Positions 35,100 to 46,439 of a DNA stretch of 64,000 nt are shown here, one piece after another; position 1 is the stretch's first letter; each line of letters begins with the position of its first letter. This stretch comes from Gracilaria vermiculophylla (Eukaryota; Rhodophyta; Florideophyceae; Gracilariales; Gracilariaceae). Below the pieces are notes generated by a model. That model had not been told where the DNA came from, made no database searches, and saw only the letters and a program-made list of their open reading frames with translations. The stretch lies in the NCBI GenBank assembly GCA_019155205.2, contig JAHNZQ020000227.1:1749083-1813082 (forward strand), written 5' to 3'. Made by a program: the position numbers and the translations under genes.

Positions 35100-36195
35100 G
35101 TTTTAAACTATAAAGAGTCGCAGTTTAAAGAAAAGTGTGGTACTGTCACCCCTCCTCTCGAGGTAGTTAAGCACAACGTCTGTTAGGAGTTTTTGTTGAC
35201 TCCAAAGGTGCGTGTTCCTAAAGGTGGTCTCCGGTATCCGCTGTCGCGAGCCGGGGGAATTCTGAAAGGGGATCCGCAAACACCAAGCGAATGGGGAGGT
35301 TCACTGGGCGGACAATGCTCCTACAGGCGCTGCTATGATGCGACCTGGGGATCGGCGGCTTAGAAACCTGAGTTGATCGACAAGAGACTCCAACCGGAAA
35401 AGTAGATGAAGACTCAAGGGTGCTTGTCTTTACTTCCCCAGAGGTGGAGCTCAACCGTCAGATTAAGTATCAAGCCGGGAGCCCGCTTCGGCAGGTTTCG
35501 CTTCTGTACTAATAACCTGCATACATTATCTAAAATAAATAATAATTCTACCATTCCTCAAGGACACTGTAGCGCACGTGGGCGGGATTATGCACCACGT
35601 GGCCCAGCTAATAAAATACGAGCCCTCCTTAGGAATATTATACCTTAAGGCCAAACCACCCTATTTCATTAGGAGCCACTGTACTACATACCCCCTTTCC
35701 TAAAATTGCACCACGTCCTCCAGGTGCATCTTCCGCTTTCTTGATCCCTGGGGTGGCTCCTATCGGTGTTGACGCAATTGCGGCCTCCGGCGGTTTGCCC
35801 GTTCTCTCCTTCAGGCGTTCCTTCCTTTCTCCAAACTCCTGCGCGGCGTATTGCCGCGGGCTCGCGTTTCACCCCTTGGGACGTTTTTTGGCCCTGCTTT
35901 TCCTGAACCCGGCTGCGTTTGCTCCTTCTTGGTGTCACCTGTTGGTGCTTCTTCGCCAGTCGGCAACGCAAGCGTCCGCGCCTTCCGGCGTACCGTGCGT
36001 GGTGCACGCGCGCAACTTCCGTTGACGGAGCGTGGGTCAGTCCCGAGGGAATACCGACCCCATGGAGGCACTCGCCACCCCGACTCCTTCGAGGCTACTT
36101 CTTTTGGCAACACCTGCTTCCTCGCGTCCGCTCATTCAATCTCTGTGAAGGTTCCCGACTCATAATTTTTTCGTCCGCACCTCCGTCGTTCTCCG
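35100..36195. other. Probable LTR or leader of an unassigned retroelement
   Basis: GC-balanced repeat-like DNA with an AT-rich patch at 35,520-35,560 and an AATAAA-like 'taataaaatacg' at about 35,608. Short frames on both strands have no motif. Position between the Tc1 copy and the broken plus-strand ORF suggests a retroelement end, but no second copy is in the window. Confidence 0.35.
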
Positions 36196-36201
36196 TTGGA
36201 T

Positions 36202-37186
36202 ATGAGCGCGCGCCCCGCGATGGTGCTCCATAACTCGCCTGATGCCGGTCGCCCGGCTTCTCCTCAAATTCCACGATGGCGGCTTGACGCGGCTCCCTCC
36301 CCGGTGGTGCATATAACTACGAATCGTTCCCCAAGTGGCGTCCTATCTCTCTCCAAAGGTGCTACCACGCGTTCGGTCGCCATCCACCCGGCTTCGTACA
36401 CCTTCGACATGTCGTCTACGACTCCGGCGCCTACATCTCCTTCACATCCTGAGGTGTATCACACCTCGACCGGTGCACCGTTCCGTCCAGGGGAGCAGTT
36501 TGACCACCGTGCCACGTGCGTCTTTGTCCCAGGCTATGGGCGCGTCTCCTGAGGTGATAACGCCGCGGTCCGCCGCGATGCCGGGTACACACGCAGTGGT
36601 AGCCGCCGTGTCTCCTATAGAAGAGGACGAGATTGTTCCCGTCCCGGTACCTTCGGCCCCAGTGGTGCAACCCCGATTGCGGAGCGTCCCTGCGCTGATT
36701 ACTCAGCCTCGCCTGCGGAGCGTTGCAGTTCTCTCACCGCCGTCACCTTAGGTGTCACCGACTCCGCCCTTGGCATTGCCGACCTCCACTGCGGAACCCG
36801 CGGAATCCCGTCGAGGAGCCCCTGTCCCAGCTGGTCCGCCGTCCGCGGCTCCTTCCGTGGCGGATGTTGCGTCGTCACTGGAGGTGACCGCATCGGGTGC
36901 ACTGTCGGGAGGAGTCTCCTCTGCGGCTCTGGAGGCTGCCTTCCAGGAGTTGGTGCAGGCGTGTCTGGTGACAGGCTGTCCTGCGCCGGCTTCTCCTGTA
37001 GAGGCTCTCTGCGAGGCACGTGCTTGGGTTTTAGAGCTCTACAAGGCCCGGGCAGACCGGACCTCGATGGCGGCCCTCAAACAAAGCCTGTCGGAGTTCT
37101 TCGATAGCCAAGCGCTCACTGCGAAGGCGCGCCTTGAAGCGGAGTATTCAACGCGATTCGGTGACCTGTACGTGATAGGACCCTGA
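36202..37186 (+). pseudogene. Broken Pro/Ser/Ala-rich ORF antisense to the gypsy element
   Basis: ATG 36,202 starts a frame that shifts near 36,530 into a second frame; that frame has one in-frame TAG at 36,749 and then runs to TGA 37,186. The protein is Pro/Ser/Thr/Ala-rich, with an acidic patch 'EEDEIVPVPVP', a short duplicated 'PRLRSV' and a more ordered, helix-forming last 90 residues ('EAAFQELVQACL', 'SEFFDSQALTAKARLEAEY'). Either gag of a second, plus-strand gypsy-type element truncated by the minus-strand one, or an antisense accessory ORF of the same element, as known in some plant Ty3 elements. Not recognised. Confidence 0.4.
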
Positions 37187-37418
37187 CCAATAAAAGATCC
37201 TTCGGATGGAGCAGAAGCTCCACGAACGGTAGTTCCAATATGCATATGCCGTGCCCGCGTGCTCAACGACACGAATTGCCGCCGTGGGAGCAGGCGGAAA
37301 TCGAGCAACGGCAGCCTGGAGGCGAAAAAGATAACTCCAGGTGGGGGATGGGCGGTGGAGGCGAAAAACAACTCCGGTCCGGGGCCCTCACCCCATTCCC
37401 TAAACTAAACGGAAGTGC

Positions 37419-37976
37419 CTATGTGGAGAGGCGTTTCCGCACAAGATTGGCGTGATATCGCCTAAGGAAGTTCTTCGGGATATGTTCCGGAGGTTCTTCC
37501 GTGTCGTCCTTCGAGGTGTACCCATACCAGCGGACACGGTACAGTACTCCTGCAGGGGTTTGTCGATGGGAGACGATATGGTCCACTGCGTAGAGGATGT
37601 CACCTTCAGGGGTCAGGATTGCATCGGGAGCCTCCAGTAATGGTTCACCGAGAGCGGTGATGCGGTTCCCAGTATCCCGTGTTGTCGTCGCGCCTGAGGT
37701 GGTCGGATGAGGAAGTTCCGCGCGTTGTCCCTGAGGTGGGGTAGCGGGCGTTCCTGGGAGGCTGGGCGTAGGGACTTTCGTTACCCTGTCACGAGAAATG
37801 ACGTCTCTGAGCCCGTTTACCCCTATGGCGACAGTATCCTTATACGTGGCCAGGACTTTGTAGAGCCCTGAAGTGGTCGGCGCCAACTTGCCCGTGACGT
37901 CCGGGGGTTCATCGGAGGTTTCCCCGGGTTTGTCGAGGAAAACCTCGTCGCCTTCCTTCAGGTGAGGGCCTTCCAT
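37419..37976 (-). pseudogene. pol: gypsy integrase C-terminus with chromodomain
   Basis: 185 codons. After a 'EGDEVFLDKPGETSDEPP' segment typical of the integrase C-terminal beta-barrel region and a Pro/Thr-rich linker comes a chromodomain ('YAVDHIVSHRQ', 'YRVRWYGYTSKDDTEEPPEHI'). Chromodomains direct chromovirus integration to histone-marked heterochromatin. The aromatic cage positions Y, W and Y are present. The segment is open, but upstream integrase is broken. Confidence 0.9.
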
Positions 37977-38421
37977 AACCTTTCGGTCGAAGTCCTGTTT
38001 GTACCTCCTCTGCGAGGCGTTGAGTCTCTCCTTCGCGAGGGAGCGTGCGTTCTAATATCGCCTTAGGATGGAGCGTTTGGCTTGTTCAGCTGTTGGCGTC
38101 TGTGTCCCATCCGCCGGGTGCGCCGTGGCGCGTGCCGCGATGACGGCAATTGGCGGTATGCGCGAGAGCACCAAATTGAAACGAACAGTTCCCGTGGAGC
38201 GGTGCACCTGTAGGTTGTATTCATACGTGAGCGGTCCCACATATGCGTCCCAATCCTTCTGGTGGTCCGCGACGTAGTGCTTCAACCTCGAGGCGATGGT
38301 TTTGTTGAACCTTTCCGCCTGTCCATTTGTCTGGGGTGATAGGCAGTTATAAACAACTGTTTCATCCCCAGCATTCTAGAGATGGCGCTGAAGAGTTTCG
38401 CCGCGAACTAGGGGCCATTAT

Positions 38422-38846
38422 TGATAGAGGTTATAGCTGGGAAAGGGAAAGTTGAAGAAAGGATGGGGGAATGAAAGGAAGTTCGCCAGCTCTAGCTCGG
38501 AGTTTACTTGGAGGTGCTCAAGTCACAACTTATATAGTGCTACTTCGCCGCACCATCGCGCAACTCCACTCGAAGCACACCTTAACTCACTAAGCAGAGA
38601 CACTCAATACTACCAATCATCNNNNNNNNNNNNNNNNNNNNNNNNNNNNNNNNNNNNNNNNNNNNNNNNNNNNNNNNNNNNNNNNNNNNNNNNNNNNNNN
38701 NNNNNNNNNNNNNNNNNNNNNGAAGCCCGTTTCACGTTGAGTTTGCACACAGGCGCATATGCGCTTTTCCAGCACCACCCTCCAAAACAGCCCATGCTCC
38801 GCAGCACTTTTTGTTTTCAGTGACAGTACAAGGTCAACATCCAACA
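38422..38846. mobile_element. LTR element inserted in gypsy integrase, ATTAT target duplication
   Basis: The insert begins TG (38,422) and ends CA (38,846) and is flanked by identical ATTAT at 38,417-38,421 and 38,847-38,851, a textbook 5-bp LTR-retrotransposon target duplication. It contains the N gap. The sequence is related to 8,924-9,436. Either a solo LTR or an element whose interior is hidden in the gap. Confidence 0.85.
38622..38721. other. Assembly gap, exactly 100 N
   Basis: Run of 100 N; the round length suggests an arbitrary scaffold gap of unknown real size. Confidence 1.
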
Positions 38847-39500
38847 ATTATCCGTAAGGAGATATAATGGTATCCCGTAGGGGTAAACCCAATGCTCCAG
38901 AAAAGTGTCGGCAATCACTGCTGCAGTAGTGCTCCGGAGGGGGATGGCACGCGTGATCTTGGAAAAACTATCCGTGATTACGAGGATAAATCGATGTCCT
39001 CGCTCCGTCTTGGGGAGAGGACCCAAGATGTCCATGGCCACAAACTGCAACGGTCCTGAAGGTGGGAACAGCGTGAGCGGCGTCTGGTGTTTCCGTATTC
39101 TCCCCATAGCGGCGGCGCAGGAATAACAATCCGCCACCGTTTGCAAGGCGTCATTCGCCATGTTCGGCCAATAGAACTCCCTCCGCATAGTGAAATACAT
39201 CCGAGATCCACCGGGGTGCCCGGCGAGGCGCGAATAGTGCGAGAGATACAACACTCTCGCCCGTAGCTTAGTCGGGATCACCTTTTGGAGAGCTCCATCC
39301 AGGGGGGCGCGGCGTACAAGCACGCTATCTCGGTCGACGTCGAATGACGATCTCAATCTCCCCACAGTGGCGAGGCACTCCTTGCAGTACGCATCCGTAC
39401 TCTGCTCCTTCAGGAACTCCACTACGGTAATGTGGAGAACTTCTTTCTCCTCCTCAACAAGAGCCATCACCTCAGGGAGTCCACTGCACTTTCCTCCAGG

Positions 39501-41084
39501 TTAACAGCACTCCAAACATTCTCCATCGGATCTTTCTTTCCCGTCGGCGTCCTGAATAACCAGACACGGGATGCTGTCCTCCAAAGTTGTTCTATCTTCC
39601 TCATCGGTGGAGATTCGCGAGAGCGCTTCCGCTGCCTGGTTTTTAATGCCATGGCGGTAGACGATGTCAAACTCGAACTCCAGATGGCCTACCCTCCACT
39701 TCTCCAGGCGACCGGAAGTATCCGTCAAGGACAGTATCCACTTCAGTGGTGCGTGGTCCTTCCTCAAGATGAAGCGCGCGCCTTCCAGGTATAGGCGTAA
39801 AAGCAAAACCGCCCACACGATAGCGAGACATTCGCGCTCCGAGGTGGAATGATTCCGTTCTGTAGGGGTGAGGCTGCGACTCCGGTAACCGATGGGTTGA
39901 AGTCCACCTTCCGATTGCTCCTGTAGGAGGGCACATCCGACCTGATATTTACAGGCGTCAGTATCTAGCACCATTCGGCCGTGCCGCTTCGAAAGTACCA
40001 AGATTGGTGGTTCTATTAGTCTCCTCTTCAAGATGTCGATGGCTTCAAACTCCTCATCCGTCAAGATAGCCAATTGCGTCGGCTTTTCCTTCTCCAGCCC
40101 CAGGTATTCCACTGAAGACTTGAAAAAGAAACATTTCTCCACCTTTAAGGTGAGTCCAGCATCCTTTAGGAGTCGGAGCACGTGCTTCACATGAATGAAG
40201 TGCTCCTCCACGCTGCGGAAGTATATGATGACGTCATCGATGTACACCAAGGCGTACTGCCACTTCACCTTTGACAGGATAATGTTCACCGCTCTTTGGA
40301 ACGTAGCAGGTGCATTCTTTAATCTAAATGGCCTCCTTAGGAATCTGAATATCCCACAGTGCGAGGTGAACGTTGTATAATCCTTATCGGAGTCGTCCAT
40401 CTCAATCTGCCAGTAGCCGCTGTTGGCATCCAGCATGGAGAAAATGGACGCATCGCCTAAGGAGTGGATACATTCATCCATACGGGGTATCGGGTACGAA
40501 TCGCGTACCGTCACCTCGTTAAGGCGCCTGTAGTCAATACAGAACCTTAGGGAGCCATCTTGTTTTTTGATAAACACCACCGGGGAGGCCCATTCGGAAT
40601 TGGAAGGCTCTATAACGCCCTTCTCCAGCATCCGGAGGACTTCATCGTGTTCAAAGTCGCGCGCATGGGCTCCGGCCCTCCTCGGGAGTTGATGTACCGG
40701 CTTTGCATCTGGTGTGAGCTGGATCCTGTGCTTGGCCAGGCTGACCTGACTTAGGCGACCAGACCACATATCCTCAAAGACGGATAGCATCTCCACTATC
40801 CTATGGCGATACCCTTCGAATTCATTTCCAATTTGGAGCTTCTCCTGCCAGGTGGCAGGACTCTCTTCCTCTGGAGCGGAGGAAGTCGCTTTCGCCTTCA
40901 TTGTGGCGATAGCACCGCGGTCCGCAAAGTCTTTTGATCGAGGAAGGTGAGCCAGTCCTGCAGGGGCGGGTAGTGCCAGTCCGACGACAATTCCTTTCTG
41001 GAGCCGTAATGGCGACTCCTTGAGGTTAGCGAGCACGACCCTGAAAAGAATGTCCGGTATTACTTCCATAACACCGTTTGCCAT
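39501..41084 (-). pseudogene. pol: gypsy reverse transcriptase and RNase H, internal deletion
   Basis: 527 open codons. RT motifs: 'SNSEWASPVVFIKKQDGSLR', 'FCIDYRRLNEVT', 'FSMLDANSGYWQI' (first catalytic Asp), 'YALVYIDDVIIYF' (YIDD pair). RNase H motifs: 'VLDTDACKYQVGCAL' (Asp), 'TSERECLAIVWA' (Glu), and 'RKDHAPLKWIL' (Asp). Between 'SVEYLG' and 'KPTQLAILTDEEF' the usual connection of about 60 residues (the 'FLGLCNYYRRF' part) is missing, so the frame is open but the enzyme is probably not functional. Confidence 0.95.
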
Positions 41085-41096
41085 GATGGAGTCCTG

Positions 41097-41702
41097 CTAC
41101 GTCGTCAGGTGTGGACTCCCCTGTAGAAATGAAAGGCCAGATGCAGAGGTCTGCACCCAGACTTCGGTCTGACTTCTCGCGGGTATTTCATCGCTCTGCA
41201 CCACTCGGAGCTTATTCGACTGCGTCTCCTTTGGAAGGTTACTCACGTGACGCGCGTTGGCGTCTGGTACTGGAGATGCGGACACAATACCTACAGCGGC
41301 GGCGTCTTCAAACGTCACCTTCTGCAGGCGTGGGTAGATTGCACGTACATACCGATCCACAAAGGAAGTGCCCAATATGCACTGCGCGGTCAAGTTGATC
41401 GCCACGAGGAACCACATTTTTACCTGTGAGGAGCCCAAGCGGAGGTACAAGGAGATTGCGCCGAGGATAATCAATGCTCGACGCGACGCATTGCGCACCG
41501 TAGGGAACTTGCCAGTCCTCAAGGAGCCGAGAGCAGACCGCAGGAGCACGTCGGCGTGCACCAGATTGGGGCCAGCTCCGGTATCGAGTATAGCACGCAC
41601 CGTAGTGGAGGCGAGCGGGGAACATCCTATAGAGGCGAATACATTGTAATTCTCACGGCGGAGTGTGCAAACAGAATCCTCAAAGGTGTCGGATGGGTCC
41701 AA
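41097..41702 (-). pseudogene. pr: gypsy aspartic protease region
   Basis: 'AILDTGAGPNLVHADVL' carries the intact DTGA catalytic motif, and 'CILGTSFVDRYVRAIYP' matches the retropepsin 'ILG' C-terminal strand. Separated from RT by a single TAG (41,097) in the same frame. The protease would release gag and pol products. Confidence 0.9.
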
Positions 41703-42750
41703 CGGGATTAGGGGGCCCGCCGATTCTGCGTAGACGGAGCAGACGGCCTCTCCTCCTTTCCTTAAGGCGCCCTCCGTGGAGCTGAGGCTCGATGTTGGAG
41801 AGCCACACGGAGCCTCTACGCGTGGCTCTGGGGGTTTTCCTGGTTGGAGAAGGGATGGGTTCCAGGCCGGGACGGCTTCTGCGGTTGTGCATCGCGATGC
41901 GACGTGCTCCCTTGAGGTGCAACCGGCTGGGACACCGGCACCTGTGTTGCGGGTACCAGCGACAATGAGACAGGCTGCACTCCCGGTGGAGCACGGGAAC
42001 CGTAGATTATTTGAGGATAGCAGATTTCACGACACGCGGTTCGATAACTGCCGCTCTCCGTTGGTGTGTCCTTCAGGTCCTGGAAGTTTTTCTCTCTTTC
42101 CTGCAGGATGGCGGCCTTCATTGCCGGGGTGAGAGTCGTACAGTGTTTTCTCTCGTGACAAGCAAATCCTGCAAGGCGGGGGGTAGCCTTGAGGGTTCGC
42201 AAGTCGGACGCTCCTGTAGGATCCTGTCGAGGCGTACGAAGTGGTAGACAAGGGTGTCCTCGTCCTAGACGGTGCTCCCTGAGAGGAGGCGTGTGTGAGG
42301 GCAAGGGCCTCTTGTTCTTCTACGAGCGTGAGCTCGTCAACTTCCTCTGAGGTGCTGGAGTCCACCGTCAGGGCGGATGCCCGACGGGTCCTTAAGGCGG
42401 CCAGTTTGTCCGAAAGCGGAGCATGACTGCGGCGAGCGGCACGGTGGGTATCTCCGTAGGATTCCGCGAAACGTGCTTACTCCGTATAGGTGGTCTTTGG
42501 GTGCGTGGTCAAGTGATTACGCACCCTCGCGCGTATCGAGGGAAGGAGTTTTTCGACAAACAGCGACTTCAACCGCCGTTCGGAGTACACAGTCCCACAC
42601 CGTAGGGCCTTCGTCCACAGCTTCCGTGAGAACTCCGTCTCGGTAATTCCAGTGTTCTGTCTGTAGGAGGTGACTTCAGCATCAGCATCGGCTATCACCT
42701 CGTCCGTGGCGTACCTTTTAAGGAGGAAATTGACTACCTCCGGGTAGGCT
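41703..42750 (-). pseudogene. gag: gypsy gag, frameshifted
   Basis: The N-terminal part (42,750 to about 42,380) reads 'YPEVVNFLLKRY', 'FSRKLWTKALRCG' and 'RARVRNHLTTHP', as in Ty3 gag capsid. The middle (about 42,220-41,960) is readable in a shifted frame with a degenerate 'CHERKHC' zinc-knuckle-like patch; then the original frame resumes into protease. Two compensating shifts. The 5' end of gag is missing. Confidence 0.75.
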
Positions 42751-42756
42751 TAGGCG

Positions 42757-45700
42757 GTGTGCTCTTGTAGTACGGGAGATAGATCAATCGCAAGGCACCG
42801 TCCTAGTTTGTCCACGATCGGAGACTTTATTGCAATTTCCAGCGCATCAAGGTTATTACATTTCTGTCCCACAAGTCTTGCCTTCTCGACTGTCTTTCCA
42901 ATAACAGTTTTTACTAGATCTATTAATTTGGATTCGCATCTCCTAGTAAGTTTGGGATTTCGAATGGCATCGACCACTTCGGAAGGCCTCCGTTCTTGAA
43001 AACCCTTTGATCTTTTCTTTCTCCATACATCAAAACTATGAATTTGGTGCGGTTCTGATAACTCTTCTACGTGCACTGGTTCTCCAAACATTGCTGTCAG
43101 AATCGCTGCAGTGATCTTCATCGGGATTGGGTTTCTCTGCTTTTCTTGGCATTAGAGTGTGTTGAGTCTACTCGGATACAATTGGTAGCTGGTTTGACGC
43201 CCAGGGAACGAAATATGAGGCGGCCATGAGGCATTTGGATAACAATTGTCTCTCTTTCGATTTGCGTGAACTCAAATTATCTCTCCTACATCTTCGTGTA
43301 CTCTTGGTAGACCTACACAGATGCGCTGGAATGACATTTCTCTGGATCGTTGGTTTGGTCCTAGGCCTTGGGGCCATGGAATTGGGAAAGAAGAAATGGG
43401 ACATGACGGTTTGCTTGTTCTTTTTCGACTGCGTCAATGGTGCGGTCAATTGCTCTTCCACGTTAGATTTGAGTGTCTGCGGGGGTCCTGCGGGCCGAAC
43501 CGGGTAACGAGACAAAATCCAAGAGGGTTGGGCAAAGGCCCTCAGGGCCTATTGTGTCGTTCAAAACTTTAACGGCCATATGGAGACAGTCTGCATCGGT
43601 CTCTGAGTAGGTCAGAGAGGCTCAAATCTTCTAAAGTGCAAAGAAGAGAGGCCCACGGTATCATTCAACGTGAGACATTATGTATAGAGATTCTATAGAC
43701 GAGGGAATTATACGAAATAGCACTGCTTCAGAAAGGTCTATGAACCCTTTTTAGACAAAAAAATCCTTCCTTGATCGATTCGAAGGTAATCCGGTGGCCC
43801 GAAATAAAATCGTGACCTGCATCGCAAGAGCGTCCTCCAAACTTCGGAAGACATAAAGCGTTTTAGAAATGAGGCTGCGTTAACCTGAGAGGCCTCATCG
43901 ACTGCATTCAGTATTGGTCTTTCATTTATGTGAATGATGTACAATGCTACAATAAGATTGAATTTCATATCGTTAGCGCCGACTGTCAACTTGAATCTTT
44001 TGGTGGAGACGCATAGACAGTACACGTGAGACATGCATTTGTTAGGTCTTTGATGGGTTTACCCGTTTCCGTGTCCACTTCGTCAGGGCAAATTCGTCTC
44101 AGTAACGTTTTAGAACACTGTACAGAGGGGTGACCAAATACGTGGTTAAGGTTCCGGAGCTCCGTTTCCGTGTACATTGAATAAGATAGGTCTCCTCGTT
44201 TCCAATTATGAATCAGAAAATAATTCTTCAGTAATAAGTCCTGAGCTAGGTGTTTGTACTTCATAAAATGATCTTGGATGGTTATTTCGAGTCCATGGTC
44301 GTACATATCTTTCATACTGAGTAGGCTTACTATCTTATCTTGTACAATTTGGAATGTTACATCAATCACAAAGTTGATGTCCCGAAACAGGACTGGGATA
44401 ATGACTATGACGATTGGCTAGAAGCTACCACCAGTTCCTGAATGTTTTCTAGCACTTGAACGGTCAATGTGACATGGAACCTCCAACGGTTCGCAGTAAG
44501 CCTCGTATTGGGCGTTGGACATAATCGAAGAACGGTTTGCACAAGTATTGATACGGATCCCTTCAAAATTTTTATTTTCACCCTTTCTAAGTTCGCGTTC
44601 CATTGCAGCAAATGTTGCAGCACGGTCTTTGTGGTATAGAATTCCATGAACGAAAGTTGAACTAGAGAGAAAACTCTCATCTGCAGCATGCGTATTTATT
44701 TCGTCTTCGACCTTACAGGCGGTATCTTCTTCTGATTTGACCTCGTCTTTCTCACTGTCACTGCTATTCACAATATGAGCTCCGTCTTTCACTTCTTTTT
44801 CGTTGTTGCTAATGACATCATACATGATGGCTGAAAAGTCGTCGACTGTGATGAGTGCAGACGCACTGGATGTTTTCAATCGTTCGATTGCTGCACAGAT
44901 TCCCTGTTGATCGTGTCTTGTACGTGTCAAGTGGTCTTTATCGCAGATCGAGCACCCTTTATCTCCTTAAAGCCATTTTGATGAGATTCTTCTTCTGTTG
45001 TAATTTTTTATGTTCTTTCTTCCTTGGCCACGAAAAGATTTTCTAAAATCTCCTCCACCTTTTTCCCTCAAACTATACATGGCGGAGAGGCTCCTGAATA
45101 TTTCCACTTGTTTTGACGAATGCTTCTGCAGATCGCGGTTCACTTGAAAGGAGTGTTGTAATTTGGCTTCTATCTGCCTTTCAGGTTGTAGATACCCGCT
45201 CTCGCATAAACTGCGCAACCTATATAGTATGGACGGATATGATCAGCTGGTCTCGGAGAAAATTGTACGTTCTGTATGCTGGGTCTTGTTAGTTCTATAC
45301 TTTGGAGAGTTTATGGAAAAAGGATTGAAACCCTTCAAGTTCGCTTTTCTAAAGGCTCTCTCTCATTGCCTGGGACAAACGCATTGACTGCCAAAGAATT
45401 AAGGTTCGGTTTCTATGTTCGTCACTGACAAAATTGTGGTTCATTTTTTTCAAGGTAATCTGGTACGAATCTTCTACTGGGTATGTTCTCATGTACAAAG
45501 ACAATTCATCATCACGAAGTATTGCTAGCAAAGGTTCGGCTTTTTCAATTCCTGTCACGCGGCAAAGTCTGGCCATTGAATCATAAAAGTGTAATCCTCC
45601 TTGGAGATCTTAGTCAAATCCTCTTTCATACATACAACGTCCTTGTCAAGCCGTAGCATATTGTTGAAACCAGATGAGTAGCCTGTATTATAGGCACCTT

Positions 45701-46430
45701 TTTGAGAGGTTGGAAGTGTTCCACGGTTTTCAAAAGAGTTTGCGAATATGTTGGGCAACGTTTACTATAATATGAGCTTTGCTGATGCCGACTGTGCTAC
45801 TTCGTCTTGGCGCTTTACACTTTATGTCCGTCTCTTGGGTGTTCCCTGTACTGTTTCTGGGCTTCGGAAGATTGAATTGATTCGTGCGCAATTTCTCCAT
45901 TGTTTTCCTGCTTTTGGGCAGAAGGTTGCTTTGTTGGGATTCCATTTCCCGTTGTTTCTTTTTGTGGCAAAATTATGAAGGTAGGTTGTTCCAAGCAATC
46001 GATCAGAGCTTTTATCAGTTTGAATCCCTGTTGTCGACGAACATATACACCTCTGTCCTTCAAAACTGTTATCCATCAGACGCCTATAGCTTTTGGGAGA
46101 CACCAGATTGATTCAAGTCCCAAACGTGGACGTGGATTCATACAACAAGTGTTATTTGCGTCAGTTTGATTCCTTGAAGGTTTCCATCATTTCATTTGAG
46201 TATTTTTCCAATTCTTCTTGGTATTTTTTTTAGTTTTACGAGATATGCTGGGTAGTGGTGGATCTGGATCGTCAATGAGTTGATACAGAGCCTCATTGAA
46301 CGTTCGTTAGGCTTCTGTATCCAATGTACTAGTCTCTGGTGAATATTTATTTCCTGGTTCTCCACTCTCTCCAGCTTCTGAATTTTCTGACACTTTTTCC
46401 CTGTACTGTTATAATTGTGGTCGACCATAA
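42757..46430 (-). mobile_element. Second copia-lineage retroelement (copy C), degenerate
   Basis: Minus strand. 46,430-44,945 has gag-like fragments ending in a 'CSICDKDHLTRTRH' zinc-knuckle-like patch. 44,930-44,418 is the protease region, with the catalytic motif mutated to NTCA from the expected DTGA. 44,369-43,986 is a pre-integrase stretch ('LNHVFGHPS', 'CLTCTVY'). 44,034-43,738 is integrase core ('RPILNAVDEASQ', 'GPPDYLRIDQG'). 43,520-42,757 includes 'IGPEGLCPTLL', the post-integrase signature of this fungal/oomycete-like copia type. No reverse transcriptase is found: the element is truncated where gypsy gag begins at 42,750. Confidence 0.7.
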
Positions 46431-46439
46431 AGTAACAGC

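Larger units (their letters stand above)
38052..39470 (-). pseudogene. pol: gypsy integrase, split by an LTR insertion
   Basis: The upstream part (39,470-38,852) has the zinc-binding HHCC module ('LSHYSRLAGHPG', 'CYSC') and catalytic core 'MDILGPLP' (first Asp) and 'LLTD' (second Asp) at the insertion point. The downstream part (38,416-38,052) resumes with 'GP', a stop, 'FAAKLFSAISRMLGMKQL' and 'QTNGQAERFNK' (catalytic Glu), then 'HRSTG'. The insert at 38,422-38,846 interrupts the second-Asp motif; the integrase is otherwise clear. The C-terminal part ends at 38,052. Confidence 0.9.
37419..42750 (-). mobile_element. Ty3/gypsy chromovirus, 5' truncated, with nested LTR insert
   Basis: Minus-strand gag, protease, RT-RNase H, integrase, chromodomain in Ty3/gypsy order. 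From protease (41,702) to the nested insert (38,846) everything lies in one reading frame with only two in-frame stops, so decay is light. Gag begins abruptly at about 42,750 where copia-type sequence starts, indicating truncation or a junction of nested elements; flanking LTRs of this element were not found. Confidence 0.9.
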
